A stretch of DNA of 64,000 nucleotides, from assembly GCA_028873575.1 (NCBI GenBank), contig JAGWHY010000002.1, forward strand, positions 62,001-126,000. Reading direction: 5' to 3'. Position numbers and translations under genes: made by a program. The notes beneath the pieces were generated by a model. The model saw only the letters and a list, made by a program, of their open reading frames with translations. It was not told where the DNA came from and made no database searches. Position 1 is the stretch's first letter. Each line of letters starts with the position of its first letter. Positions 24,993 through 33,557 of this stretch are shown one piece after another. The DNA comes from Acidobacteriota bacterium (GTDB lineage Bacteria; Actinomycetota; Acidimicrobiia; Acidimicrobiales; RAAP-2).

Positions 24993-25900
24993 GGGCGCTC
25001 CGACGCGGTTGCGCTGTACTCGACCGAGTCCGCGGTCAGTTCCATAAAGACCTCTTCGAGGGAGGCACGCTGGGGCGTCAAGGTTGAAAGCGCGACGCCG
25101 GCGGCGAGGGCCAGGTCGCCTATCGCTTCGGCGTCGAGTGATTCAACGACGAAGCCCGGCCCCTCCGGGCGATACGCCACCGCCTGGGCGCGCAGGGCGT
25201 CTTCAAGGGCGCGCGCGTCGCGGGCACGTACGTAGACCTCATCCTTCGCGCCGGCCGTGAGCTCGTCGACGCTGCCCTGGGTAATGAGACGACCACGGCC
25301 AATCACGATGATCTGCTCGGCCGTGAGTGCCATCTCACTCATCAGGTGTGAACTCACGAAGACGGTGCGTCCTTCACGCGCGAGAGATTGGAACAGGTCG
25401 CGGATCCAACGAATTCCTTCGGGGTCGAGCCCGTTGACGGGTTCGTCGAAGAGCAAGATACCGGGATCCCCAAGGAGCGCCGCCGCGATGCCCAGTCGCT
25501 GGCTCATGCCCATCGAGAACGTCCCCACCTTCTTATCGGCTACCGAAGTGATGCCGGTGAGTTCAAGCACCTCGTCGACGCGCTTCGTGGCGAGGCGGTT
25601 CGACGCGGCCAGCGCGCGTAAGTGCTGACGTGCGCTTCGTCCGGGGTGTACGGCCTTGGCGTCGAGTAACGCGCCGACCTCGCGCAGCGGTTGGACCAGG
25701 TCGCGGTAGCGCTGGCCGTTGACGGTGGCGCTACCCCCGGACGCGAAGTCGAGGCCCAGTATCAGGCGCATCGTCGTTGACTTGCCTGAACCATTGGGAC
25801 CGAGAAATCCCGTGACGACGCCGGGGCGCACGTCAAAGGTCAAGTCATTGACGGCCGTCGTCTTACGAAATCTTTTGCTGAGATGACTGACGGAGATCAC
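24989..25900 (-). CDS. ABC transporter ATPase (drug/antibiotic export type)
   Basis: 303 residues. Walker A is GPNGSGKSTTMRL, the signature region FSMGMSQRLGIAAALL and Walker B ILLFDEPVNGLDPEG. The C-terminal third (about 215-303) is the extension seen in BcrA/CcmA-like exporters. GTG at 25900 overlaps the fur-type gene stop by four bases. The pair resembles bacitracin- or daunorubicin-type exporters, but many such systems export lipids or peptides, so the substrate is open. Confidence 0.9.
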   Translation of the reverse strand: MISVSHLSKRFRKTTAVNDLTFDVRPGVVTGFLGPNGSGKSTTMRLILGLDFASGGSATVNGQRYRDLVQPLREVGALLDAKAVHPGRSARQHLRALAASNRLATKRVDEVLELTGITSVADKKVGTFSMGMSQRLGIAAALLGDPGILLFDEPVNGLDPEGIRWIRDLFQSLAREGRTVFVSSHLMSEMALTAEQIIVIGRGRLITQGSVDELTAGAKDEVYVRARDARALEDALRAQAVAYRPEGPGFVVESLDAEAIGDLALAAGVALSTLTPQRASLEEVFMELTADSVEYSATASERP

Positions 25901-26364
25901 GTCGTCGCCTCGCGAGGCGTAACCACGCCAGCGCGCGCGTTGCGACAGTCGCGACAGCGACCACTGAGCGCGAGGTGGTGGCGATCGAGTTGAAATCCGT
26001 AGCGGGCGAGTAATTCGCGGCTGAGCGCGTCGAAGTGCGATGAAGGAATTTCAACGGTTCGTTGGCAGACCTCGCACGTGAGGTGCCCGTGGACGACGCC
26101 GGCGAGGTGGTAGACCGCCGCAGGCTGGCCGAGGTGGGCGTGCACGACCAGTTCCAGCTCCTCAAACTCCTCGAGGATGCGGTAGATCGTCGAGGGACTG
26201 ACTTCGGGGCGTTCACGCTGGACTGCGGAGGTGATCTCGTCAGCCGTGAGGTGCCCGCGGGCCGCGACCAGGACTTCGGCGACCGTTCGCTTAGCCGCGG
26301 TGACGCGCTTCGCGGCGCCACGCACCGTCGACACCATGGTCTCGACGTCTGGCGTGGCGCTCAC
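25897..26364 (-). CDS. Fur-family metal-dependent repressor
   Basis: 155 residues. A winged helix (about 25-88) with LTADEITSAVQRERPEVSPSTIYRILEEFEELELV is followed by the dimerisation domain with HGHLTCEVC (His92, His94, Cys97, Cys100) and a second CxxC at Cys137/Cys140. These four cysteines would form the structural zinc site. Whether it senses iron, zinc or peroxide cannot be read. It is the first gene of an operon with an ABC-2 exporter and a nitroreductase, so it may repress its own operon. The GTG start follows TAGTCT by six bases. Confidence 0.9.
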   Translation of the reverse strand: MSATPDVETMVSTVRGAAKRVTAAKRTVAEVLVAARGHLTADEITSAVQRERPEVSPSTIYRILEEFEELELVVHAHLGQPAAVYHLAGVVHGHLTCEVCQRTVEIPSSHFDALSRELLARYGFQLDRHHLALSGRCRDCRNARAGVVTPREATT

Positions 26365-26370
26365 CCAGCC

Positions 26371-26376
26371 AGACTA
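26371..26376 (-). promoter_or_regulatory. -10 box (TAGTCT) for the leaderless Fur-family gene
   Basis: TAGTCT on the minus strand, six bases (GGCTGG) before the GTG at 26364. Confidence 0.55.
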
Positions 26377-26436
26377 GGTCCTCGGGTGTCGCGGCATTCC
26401 TGTGGACGACGCGACGTGAACGCGTCAAACGGGGCG

Positions 26437-27399
26437 CTAGTCGCGCCCGAGTCGCGCCAGAATCTCTTCGGCCTGGATGACCATGTCGCGCACGATCTCG
26501 CCGGCCGGACGCAGCGCGTCGATGGCGCCCACGACTTGACCCGCGGGGTAGCCCTCGCGATCGACGTCCACGCCCGTCGTGTGCTCGTCGCCCCCCAGGT
26601 GAAAGACGCCGTCGTGTAACGACGCGACCAATTGATCAGGAAATCGGCGCAAGAGCGTCGGGTCATCCTCGTAGCGCTTGGTCGTGGCGTTCTTGATCAC
26701 GCGCATCGTCTTCCCGCTGTAGGCGCGCGACACGGTGGTGTCGTCTTCTTTCGCGTCGAGTAGGCGCTGGTGGTAGCCGGGGAGGGCTCGCGCCTCGGGC
26801 GTCGCGATGAAGCGCGTACCCACCCACACGCCGTCGGCTCCTAGGGCGAGTGCCGCCGCCAAGCCGCGTCCGTCAAAAACGCCACCGGCCGCGACGACGG
26901 GAATGGAACCACCAACCGCGTCCACGATCATCGGCACGAGAGGGAACGTGGCGACCGTGCCCGTGTGGCCACCGGCTTCGGTGCCCTGGGCGACCACGAC
27001 GTCGCAACCGGCGTCGAGTGCGCGACGCGCGTGCTCCACTTTGCCGCACATCGAAATGACGAGCACCCCGGCGTCGTGGCACACGTCGACGACGTGGCGC
27101 GGCACGCCGAGTCCCGCGACGAAAGTGGAGGCTCCGCCTTCAATTAAGAGTCGCACGTTCGCTTCGAGCGTGTCGGGAAACGCCGTCAGCAGGTCGACGC
27201 CAAAGGGTCGTGCGGTGAGTGCTCGCGTGTGGGCGATTTCTTCGGCGAGTTGGGCGGTGGACATCGTTGACGCGCCTAAGCAGCCGTACCCGCCGGCGTT
27301 CGAGACCGCCGCCGCGAGGGCGCTGTAGGAGACCCCACCCATGCCGGCCAGCATGACGGGATGGTCGATCTTTAACAACTCGGTCAGTCGAGTCTTCAT
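26437..27399 (-). CDS. Nitronate monooxygenase-like FMN oxidoreductase
   Basis: 320 residues, TIM barrel. The family pattern is clear: HPVMLAGMGGVSYSALAAAVSNAGGYG at the start, the catalytic-histidine motif QGTEAGGHTG, VVAAGGVFDGRGLAAALALGADGVWVGTRF for FMN phosphate binding. The reaction is oxidation of alkyl nitronates (such as propionate-3-nitronate) by oxygen, though close relatives include enoyl-ACP reductase FabK. GAAGGAA precedes the ATG. It overlaps the end of nhaA (ATGA), so the two are coupled. Confidence 0.85.
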   Translation of the reverse strand: MKTRLTELLKIDHPVMLAGMGGVSYSALAAAVSNAGGYGCLGASTMSTAQLAEEIAHTRALTARPFGVDLLTAFPDTLEANVRLLIEGGASTFVAGLGVPRHVVDVCHDAGVLVISMCGKVEHARRALDAGCDVVVAQGTEAGGHTGTVATFPLVPMIVDAVGGSIPVVAAGGVFDGRGLAAALALGADGVWVGTRFIATPEARALPGYHQRLLDAKEDDTTVSRAYSGKTMRVIKNATTKRYEDDPTLLRRFPDQLVASLHDGVFHLGGDEHTTGVDVDREGYPAGQVVGAIDALRPAGEIVRDMVIQAEEILARLGRD

Positions 27400-28565
27400 T
27401 GTTCCTTCAACTTACTCATGGTGAGAACACGTAACGCGCTGCCGCCCACGAGGCCAGCGATGACCGTCGCGAGCAACAGGCCCAGCGAAAACGCGCCGTA
27501 GATCGGTCCGTTCGGCGAGAAGAGCGTGCCCGCGAAGAGCAGCGGTACGGTAAATCCCATCGCGCACAGCGCGGCGGTGGCGAACAGCATGGGGGTCGTG
27601 ACGTCACGCGGGCCTCGCGCGCCAACGCGCGTCGCGATCCACACGCCACCGGCGATACCCAGAGTCTTTCCGACGAGGCGAATGACGATGGTGGCAAGAA
27701 TCACGACGCGTCCGCCGTGGTTTAAACCCAAATTGGACCAGTGCACGCCCGTCGCCACAAAGCCGAAGAGGGGGAGGACGACGAGGCTCGCGATTCGGGT
27801 CGCGCCGCGCTCGAGTCGAGGATGGGTCGGCGAGCGCGGACGCACGAGGGATCCCGCGACGACGCCGGCGAGGGCCGGTTCAAGGTTGGCCTGAACGAAA
27901 CAGAGCCAGAGGGCGAGAAGCACGGTTACGTTGACCGCGACCGAAAGACGTCGCCGACCGAGCCACCAGGCGACAACCACGGCCACGCTCGCGCCGATCA
28001 GCCACGTCTCGTGAAGATCCGTAGCTCCCGTGAAGAGCAGAACGATCACGCTGAGGACGTCGTCGGCCACGGCGAGGGCGAGGACGAAGAGGCGAAGCGA
28101 TGACGGCAACCGCCGTCCAACCAGGGCGAGCGCCCCGAGTGTGAAGGCTACGTCGGTGGCCATCGGCACGCCCCAACCGCGCCACAGGGCGTCGCTATTG
28201 AACATGGCTCCGAGCAGCAGCGAACCTCCAGCGGTCGCGGCCATGCCCCCGAGGGCTCCCGCGAGAGGGGCCAGTGCGTCACGACGATTGGCCAAGGCCC
28301 CGTGATCGATTTCTCGACGAAGTTCCAGTCCGAGGGCGTAGAAGAAGATCGCCATGAGTCCGTTGACCGCGAGGGAGTGCAGCGACGTGGCGTCGAGGCG
28401 CCGCGCCCACGACGAGGTCACGGCACCGGCGGTGAAGGAGAAATAGGCGTGCGCGTTCAGCGCGGACCACGTCAGGGCGGTGACCACGCCGGCCATCAGG
28501 GTTACGGCCGCGCTGTACTCGTGGTCGAGGAGGCGCCGTGACCATCGCCACCCACGCGTCAGCAT
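27396..28565 (-). CDS. nhaA: Na+/H+ antiporter NhaA
   Basis: 389 residues with about 11-12 hydrophobic spans. The two adjacent aspartates of the ion site are in VADDVLSVIVLLFTGATD, and the LRREIDHGALANRRDALAPLAGALGGM block near residue 85-110 is diagnostic. It exchanges sodium for protons, for pH and salt homeostasis. The ATG at 28565 follows TAACCT by six bases. The final four bases overlap the nitronate monooxygenase gene. Confidence 0.92.
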   Translation of the reverse strand: MLTRGWRWSRRLLDHEYSAAVTLMAGVVTALTWSALNAHAYFSFTAGAVTSSWARRLDATSLHSLAVNGLMAIFFYALGLELRREIDHGALANRRDALAPLAGALGGMAATAGGSLLLGAMFNSDALWRGWGVPMATDVAFTLGALALVGRRLPSSLRLFVLALAVADDVLSVIVLLFTGATDLHETWLIGASVAVVVAWWLGRRRLSVAVNVTVLLALWLCFVQANLEPALAGVVAGSLVRPRSPTHPRLERGATRIASLVVLPLFGFVATGVHWSNLGLNHGGRVVILATIVIRLVGKTLGIAGGVWIATRVGARGPRDVTTPMLFATAALCAMGFTVPLLFAGTLFSPNGPIYGAFSLGLLLATVIAGLVGGSALRVLTMSKLKEQ

Positions 28566-28571
28566 GTTCGC

Positions 28572-28577
28572 AGGTTA
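28572..28577 (-). promoter_or_regulatory. -10 box (TAACCT) for leaderless nhaA
   Basis: TAACCT on the minus strand, six bases (GCGAAC) before the ATG at 28565. Confidence 0.55.
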
Positions 28578-28613
28578 CTCAAGCCCGGCGCGATGGGCCC
28601 GTGGCGACCTCAC

Positions 28614-28619
28614 TAGGGT
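28614..28619 (+). promoter_or_regulatory. -10 box (TAGGGT) upstream of the MFS exporter gene
   Basis: TAGGGT in the nhaA/MFS divergent gap. The ATG lies 42 bases further on and has AAGGA in front of it, so this message would have a normal leader. Confidence 0.4.
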
Positions 28620-28661
28620 GGGGGAGAGTTTTCCGTCGTCGACGACCCCCAAGGACTTCGC

Positions 28662-30218
28662 ATGGATCAGGTGGAAAAGGGCACACTGCCCAAGCGGGAG
28701 TTGTACTTCGTCTTTGGCGCACTCATGCTCGGCATGCTGCTCGCCGCGCTCGACAGCACCATCGTCTCGACTGCCCTGCCGACCATCGTGGGCGATCTAC
28801 ACGGTTCGAGCCACCTCGCGTGGGTCGTCGTGGCCTACCTCCTCGCGACGACGGTGTCCACACCAATGTGGGGAAAATTAGGTGACCTTTACGGTCGCAA
28901 GCAGTTCTTTCAGTGGGCCATCGTGCTCTTTCTCGTCGGTAGCGTTCTGTGCGGCTTCGCGACGTCGATGTTCGAACTGATTATGTTTCGCGCGCTGCAG
29001 GGCCTCGGGGGCGGTGGACTCATGGTGGGCGCGCAGGCGGTCATCGCCGATATCGTCCCGCCGCGAGAGCGGGGTCGCTACGCGGGAATGTTCGGTGGAG
29101 TCTTTGGCGCCGCCACCGTACTGGGCCCGCTCCTGGGCGGGGTCATTGTCGAGTACTGGTCCTGGCGCTGGATCTTCTTCGTCAACGTTCCCTTTGGCAT
29201 CGTCGCGCTCTTCGTCACCGCGGCCGCACTTCCGAAGTCCGCCGAGCGTGTCGCGCACGTGCTCGACTTCGCGGGCACCCTCGTGATGACCGTCTCGGCC
29301 TCGGCCCTGATTCTCTTTACGTCCCTGGGAGGATCGACCCTGGCGTGGACCTCGTGGAAATCGATCTCGTTGCTCGTGGTCGGCCTGGTAGCGGGCGTGA
29401 TCTTCGTCGTGGTGGAGCGTCGCGCCGTCGAACCGATTTTGCCGCCGCGCCTCTTCGCGAATCGCGTCTTTTCCTCGGCCTCGGCCATTGGCTTCGTGGT
29501 GGGCTTTGCCATGTTTGGCTCGATGACGTTCCTCCCGTACTTCTTCCAGACCGTGCGCCACGTGACGCCGACGCAGTCGGGTCTGCGACTCCTACCCCTT
29601 ATGGTTGGCCTCTTCGGAATGTCGATTTTGGTGGGCAATCTCGTGTCCCGAGGAAAGCCCTATCGGCCGTTCCCCATTCTGGGCACCGCCGTCATGACGG
29701 TAGGCCTCGCACTCTTGGGAACCGTCGGGATTCTGACCTCGAGTTACGTCATGTCGTTGTACATGTTGATTCTCGGCATGGGCATTGGACTCGTGATGCA
29801 GGTGCTGGTGACCGCCGTGCAAAACGCCGTGAACCCCGCGGACATCGGGGCCGCGACGGCGGGAACGAATTTTTTCCGCTCCATTGGGGGCTCCTTCGGG
29901 ACCGCAATCTTTGGCGCGCTCTACACGAACAACTATCCCCACCAGCTGGCCACTGGATTCGCGAAGTTAGGCGTGCCCGTACCGACGCACCTGCTTTCCA
30001 CGCTCACGCCGAAAACCTTGCGACTCTTACCGCCCGCGGAGTTACACGTCGTGTTGGCCGCTATCGCGACGTCAATCCAATCGGTGTACCACTGGGCGAT
30101 TCCGGTGGGCGTGATTGCGGTAGCACTCTCGTTGACGTTGCCCGAAATTAAGCTTCGCGCGAGCCTGCATCCAGTCGCCGACGAAGTGCCGCTGTCACAC
30201 GCGGAGCCGCTGCTCTAA
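28662..30218 (+). CDS. MFS multidrug exporter, DHA2 (EmrB/QacA) type
   Basis: 518 residues with 14 hydrophobic spans. Typical blocks are LAALDSTIVSTALPTIVGDLHG in span 1, WGKLGDLYGRKQFF after span 2, the motif C region GRYAGMFGGVFGAATVLGPLLGG, and ALQGLGGGGLMV. It should expel hydrophobic drugs or metabolites using the proton gradient. AAGGA lies before the ATG. Its last 71 bp overlap the 3' end of the convergent phosphatase gene, an unusually long tail-to-tail overlap. Confidence 0.9.
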   Translation: MDQVEKGTLPKRELYFVFGALMLGMLLAALDSTIVSTALPTIVGDLHGSSHLAWVVVAYLLATTVSTPMWGKLGDLYGRKQFFQWAIVLFLVGSVLCGFATSMFELIMFRALQGLGGGGLMVGAQAVIADIVPPRERGRYAGMFGGVFGAATVLGPLLGGVIVEYWSWRWIFFVNVPFGIVALFVTAAALPKSAERVAHVLDFAGTLVMTVSASALILFTSLGGSTLAWTSWKSISLLVVGLVAGVIFVVVERRAVEPILPPRLFANRVFSSASAIGFVVGFAMFGSMTFLPYFFQTVRHVTPTQSGLRLLPLMVGLFGMSILVGNLVSRGKPYRPFPILGTAVMTVGLALLGTVGILTSSYVMSLYMLILGMGIGLVMQVLVTAVQNAVNPADIGAATAGTNFFRSIGGSFGTAIFGALYTNNYPHQLATGFAKLGVPVPTHLLSTLTPKTLRLLPPAELHVVLAAIATSIQSVYHWAIPVGVIAVALSLTLPEIKLRASLHPVADEVPLSHAEPLL

Positions 30219-30642
30219 TCGATTCGAGACAGACGTCGAAGTCGCGCTGGTCGCCGTAGTAGGGATCAGCGAGGTCGAGTTCGACGGGTGGGTTCTCGTA
30301 CTGGCGCAGGAGGTGAACCTCGAGTTGGTCGCCAACGCGTTCGTGAACATCTTGTCGTTGTTCACGCGTCATCACGATCGCGAGGTCCAGTGAGGCGAGG
30401 TAGTCCCGGTCCGCGAAGGCGCCGGGGGAACCGCGTTCCGTAAACCCGGCCTTCGTCAGGGCCGCCCGGGCCCGGGGATCCATGTCCGCACCCACGTGCC
30501 AACGCGCGGTTCCCGCGCTGGAGACGCGGACCTGCGCCGCCAGAATGGGGTCGTCGGCGATCAGTTGGCGCAGAACAACTTCGGCCATCGGCGAGCGACA
30601 AATGTTGCCCGTACAGATCACGCCAAGGTGCCAAGAGGTCAT
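30148..30642 (-). CDS. Low-molecular-weight protein-tyrosine phosphatase
   Basis: 164 residues. The P-loop is Cys10-x5-Arg16 in CTGNICRS at the N-terminus and the general acid is the aspartate in DPYYG. AGTARWHVGADMDPRA is also standard. Such enzymes dephosphorylate tyrosine kinases of envelope polysaccharide systems or arginine phosphates; no partner kinase is nearby. It ends inside the coding region of the MFS gene on the opposite strand. Confidence 0.92.
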   Translation of the reverse strand: MTSWHLGVICTGNICRSPMAEVVLRQLIADDPILAAQVRVSSAGTARWHVGADMDPRARAALTKAGFTERGSPGAFADRDYLASLDLAIVMTREQRQDVHERVGDQLEVHLLRQYENPPVELDLADPYYGDQRDFDVCLESIRAAAPRVTAALRRRLDAGSREA

Positions 30643-30754
30643 CGGAGGTCTTTCTTAAGAATCTCTTCGTTCTAGTCGCTCGCACGCCGGGGCGATGTCT
30701 CCAAGTTCGAAGGGCGACAGTAAAGTGGCGTTAAGCGAATCGAAAGGAGTTGCC

Positions 30755-31141
30755 ATGCCGCTGTCAGAACACGAACAGCGCATTCTGGCTGAACTCGAAG
30801 AGTCGCTCTCGAAACAAGATCCCCGTTTCGTGAAGAACGTTCGTGAAACGAACGTCTACGCCCACGGCGGTCGACGCGTCCGTTGGGGCGTCGCCGGTTT
30901 CGTTGCTGGCTTGTTGATATTGATTCTCTGTTTCTCGCAATCGGTTCTCTTAGGGCTGGTGGGCGTGGCGTTGATGTTTGTTTCCGCAGTTGTCGTGGAG
31001 CGCAACGCCCGTTTGCTGGGTCGCGCGTCCTGGCAAGACATCACGCGTCCCGGTCAAGGCGACGATACGACGGCCACTTACGGTCCGCGTACGACGTCTC
31101 TTCGCGACTGGTTGTCGCGTCATCGTCACAAGCCGGAATGA
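30755..31141 (+). CDS. DUF3040 membrane protein
   Basis: 128 residues. The start MPLSEHEQRILAELEESL is the DUF3040 signature; two hydrophobic spans follow at about 45-85, then a polar tail. The family is nearly confined to actinobacteria, often near the division cluster, and has no known role. AAAGGAG lies five bases before the ATG at 30755, which decides the start over an upstream in-frame start at 30695. TAAAGT near 30720 may be the -10. The stop overlaps the ROK gene by four bases (ATGA). Confidence 0.85.
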   Translation: MPLSEHEQRILAELEESLSKQDPRFVKNVRETNVYAHGGRRVRWGVAGFVAGLLILILCFSQSVLLGLVGVALMFVSAVVVERNARLLGRASWQDITRPGQGDDTTATYGPRTTSLRDWLSRHRHKPE

Positions 31142-32013
31142 ACCGGGCGAAGGGAGCGCTCGACGACTCCCTCTGTCTCGCGATTGACGTCGGCGCAACC
31201 AAAATCGACGTCGCGGTGGTGGGCGCCGCGGGGCGTCTGCTCAGCCGGGACCGCCTCGCCGTCGCTGACTACCCGACAGGACTCTTCGACGCGCTCGTCA
31301 CGTTGGCGCGAAGCGTCAAGGCCGACTATCCAACGTCGCGCGTGGGTGTCGCGTGCGCGGGACCGATTGCGGCGGACGGCGCGCGCGTCTCGCCGCTCAA
31401 CATTGCCCAGTGGCGTGAATTTCCCCTTCGCGCGCAACTCGAAGGAGCGCTCGGTCTCCCGGTACGCGTCGAGGGTGACGCGCGCGCACTCGCGCTCGCC
31501 GAGGGCGTGTACGGCGCCGCCCGGCGTGAACGTTCGTACCTTTCGATGGTCGTGTCGTCGGGGGTGGGTGGCGGCATCGTGCTCAATGGGCGACTCCTCG
31601 ACGGCAATTCGTCGAACGCGGGTCACGTGGGGCATCTCACGGTCGTTCCCCAAGGCGCGTTGTGTGGCTGCGGCGCGTACGGCTGTCTCGAGGCCGAAGC
31701 GTCGGGTCGGGCCATTGAAGCGCGCACGGGACGCGCGGCGGCGCTCGCCGACCTCGCGACGCGCCAGCGCACGGGGGCGCTGGTTGGCCAAGCCGTCGGA
31801 AACGTCTGTTCGCTGCTCGATCTCACGCGCTGCTACGTCGGTGGATCAGTGGCCCTGGGCTTTGGCGACGACTTCTTTGACGAGGCCAACAAGTCCGCGC
31901 GTCGCGTGGCGCAGTTGTCGTTCGCGAGTGACGTTCGCGTGGCACCGACGGCGTTGGGCGATGAAGGGTCGCTGCTGGGCGCCGCGCTCGTGGCGTGGGG
32001 GACACCGTCGTGA
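31138..32013 (+). CDS. ROK-family sugar kinase (glucokinase-like)
   Basis: 291 residues. The phosphate-binding start LAIDVGATKIDVAVVG, the catalytic aspartate region, and the ROK zinc signature GHVGHLTVVPQGALCGCGAYGCLEAEASG (His166, Cys176, Cys178, Cys183) are present. It probably phosphorylates glucose or a related hexose; there is no N-terminal DNA-binding domain, so it is a kinase and not a repressor. The start at 31138 overlaps the DUF3040 stop; longer readings run through that gene in another frame. Confidence 0.87.
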   Translation: MNRAKGALDDSLCLAIDVGATKIDVAVVGAAGRLLSRDRLAVADYPTGLFDALVTLARSVKADYPTSRVGVACAGPIAADGARVSPLNIAQWREFPLRAQLEGALGLPVRVEGDARALALAEGVYGAARRERSYLSMVVSSGVGGGIVLNGRLLDGNSSNAGHVGHLTVVPQGALCGCGAYGCLEAEASGRAIEARTGRAAALADLATRQRTGALVGQAVGNVCSLLDLTRCYVGGSVALGFGDDFFDEANKSARRVAQLSFASDVRVAPTALGDEGSLLGAALVAWGTPS

Positions 32014-32267
32014 GGCCCGTCGCCCTGTTGAAGGTCGCCCTGTACCTAGCCCGGCACCCCGGGGAAGGTCTTCTCGTGGCGCGCGCGTCGTGGCGACTTC
32101 GACGCCGTCAATGGTGGCGACGATTTCCCTTTTTGCCCGTACCTAGTCGGAGCTACTGGAATTTTCGCATGGTCACCGCCTTCGGCGAAGAGCGACCCGC
32201 CACGATCGCGCCACGTGAAATCGTGACCGCGGCGCGCTGGTCGCTCGCCCAGCGGGCGGGGAAGTAG
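32010..32267 (+). CDS. Small conserved-looking basic protein of unknown function
   Basis: 85 residues, not recognised. It is rich in Arg and Trp (ASWRLRRRQWWRRFPFLPVPSRSYWNFR) with a short hydrophobic start (VALLKVALYLARHP). The YWNFRMVTAFGE segment looks constrained. GTG at 32010 overlaps the ROK stop (GTGA), as real genes in this region do, and it has no overlap with other genes, which supports it being coding. An in-frame GTG at 31995 is the alternative start. Confidence 0.65.
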   Translation: MRPVALLKVALYLARHPGEGLLVARASWRLRRRQWWRRFPFLPVPSRSYWNFRMVTAFGEERPATIAPREIVTAARWSLAQRAGK

Positions 32268-32270
32268 TTT
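32265..32270 (+). promoter_or_regulatory. -10 box (TAGTTT) for the leaderless HNH gene
   Basis: TAGTTT, six bases (TTCCCC), then the ATG at 32277. The spacer is pyrimidine-rich, so no ribosome-binding site is possible. It overlaps the stop codon of the preceding gene. Confidence 0.55.
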
Positions 32271-32276
32271 TTCCCC

Positions 32277-32783
32277 ATGGCGCGCGTCCTACTGCTGAAC
32301 GCAACTTTTGAGCCACTCCAATTGGTGAGTGAGCGCCGCGCCGTCGTCTTGATGCTGGCCGGAAGAGCCGAGCCGATTGCTACTCCCGAGACCCCGGCCG
32401 TCTGCCGCTCCGCGTCGGTCGTGGTCGAAATTCCGGCGATCGTGCGACTGCACGATATGGTGAAAATCCCGTCGAAAGTGCGTACGCCCCCACTCACGCG
32501 TCGCTCGTTACTACTGCGCGATAGCTACCGATGCGCGTACTGCTTAGAACACGCCGACACCATTGACCACGTGGTGCCGCGCTCACGCGGTGGGCGACAC
32601 GAATGGACCAACGTGGTGGCCGCCTGCCGCCGCCACAACATGCAAAAGGGCGACCGACTGCTCGAGGAAATCGGCTGGCGGATGCACTTTGAGCCCCGAA
32701 TTCCCGACGGACCGTGGTGGCGCTGGCGTCACGTGCCCGACCCGGACCCCCTCTGGGAGCCGTACCTGCCGCGGGCGTCGTGA
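32277..32783 (+). CDS. HNH endonuclease-domain protein
   Basis: 168 residues. The HNH site is Cys86-x2-Cys89, Asp97-His98, Asn112, then Cys117 and His120/Asn121 (DTIDHVVPRSRGG...W-T-N-V-V-A-A-C-R-R-H-N). The N-terminus VLLLNATFEPLQLVSERRAVVLMLAGRAE belongs to a widespread actinobacterial family with this domain order, whose role is not established. It is not beside a restriction system or a phage. Its stop overlaps the lipoate-ligase-like gene by four bases. Confidence 0.85.
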   Translation: MARVLLLNATFEPLQLVSERRAVVLMLAGRAEPIATPETPAVCRSASVVVEIPAIVRLHDMVKIPSKVRTPPLTRRSLLLRDSYRCAYCLEHADTIDHVVPRSRGGRHEWTNVVAACRRHNMQKGDRLLEEIGWRMHFEPRIPDGPWWRWRHVPDPDPLWEPYLPRAS

Positions 32784-33439
32784 TCGACGAGATTGACGAA
32801 ATCTACGACTACGAGGTACTTCGTCGGTTAGAAGACGCCACGATGTTCGTCGTGCACCCGAGCGCCCCGTTGCTCGTCCTCGGTGGCAATCAACCACCGG
32901 ACGTCTTGAACGACGAAGGTCGACGTTGGCCAATCCGCCGACGTCGAGGCGGCGGCGGCGTGGTCGCGCTCGCGCCGGAAGACCTCTGGATCGATTTCTG
33001 GATTCCGCGAGAGGATCCCCGCTGGCGAGGTGACGTACGTGCGGCGTCCGTTGCGGTGGGCGAATGGTGGTCAGCGGCTCTCCGCGAAGGATTCGACGTG
33101 CGCAGTGACGTTCATCGAGGTGGTTTAGAGGGCGACTCTGATCTCCGCGTCGCCTGCTTCGCGGGACGGGGTCCGGGCGAGGTCTTCGTCGACGATCGAA
33201 AGGTGGTCGGGGTCACCCAGTGGCACGTGCGCGAGGGTAATTTCCTCTCCACCGTGCTGCGCGCGACCGACTCTCGTGATCTCGTCAATCTGTTGCGCGA
33301 GCCTCGAACAGACCTCACCGCGGCGCTAACGCATCACGACCTGCACTCGCTGGGCGTCGACGACGCCGAGACCTTGACCGCTAACTTGCGCGACCGCAGT
33401 GGCCCGTGGCGATTTCGTCGTCTCGGCCTCTCCCTCTAA
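32780..33439 (+). CDS. Lipoate-protein ligase A-family protein
   Basis: 219 residues. It has the BPL/LplA/LipB fold signatures: RRRRGGGGVVAL (53-64), matching the RR-x-x-GGG-x-V substrate loop, then LWIDFWIPREDP, and VFVDDRKVVGVTQWHVREG with the conserved Lys141. That lysine contacts the lipoyl or octanoyl group in known enzymes. So it is likely a lipoyl/octanoyl transferase or ligase, but its sequence is divergent and no lipoyl-domain protein is nearby. GTG at 32780 overlaps the HNH stop. Confidence 0.7.
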   Translation: MIDEIDEIYDYEVLRRLEDATMFVVHPSAPLLVLGGNQPPDVLNDEGRRWPIRRRRGGGGVVALAPEDLWIDFWIPREDPRWRGDVRAASVAVGEWWSAALREGFDVRSDVHRGGLEGDSDLRVACFAGRGPGEVFVDDRKVVGVTQWHVREGNFLSTVLRATDSRDLVNLLREPRTDLTAALTHHDLHSLGVDDAETLTANLRDRSGPWRFRRLGLSL

Positions 33440-33527
33440 CCAGCCGTCATCCCGCCCGTGGCGCGTCGGGACCGTCGACGCTCGCGGTGGAGAGACTCGA
33501 CTAAAAGAGCCCTCCGTTGGGGCAATC

Positions 33528-33557
33528 TTGGTGCTCTGTGGTGTTAAGTGGTGTAAT
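33528..33557 (+). promoter_or_regulatory. Promoter of mraZ and the division cluster
   Basis: TTGGTG (33528-33533), an 18-bp spacer, TGTAAT (33552-33557). The -10 lies inside the MraZ repeat array, so MraZ binding should block RNA polymerase. The leader of about 40 bases carries GGGAGG before the ATG at 33603. Confidence 0.5.
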
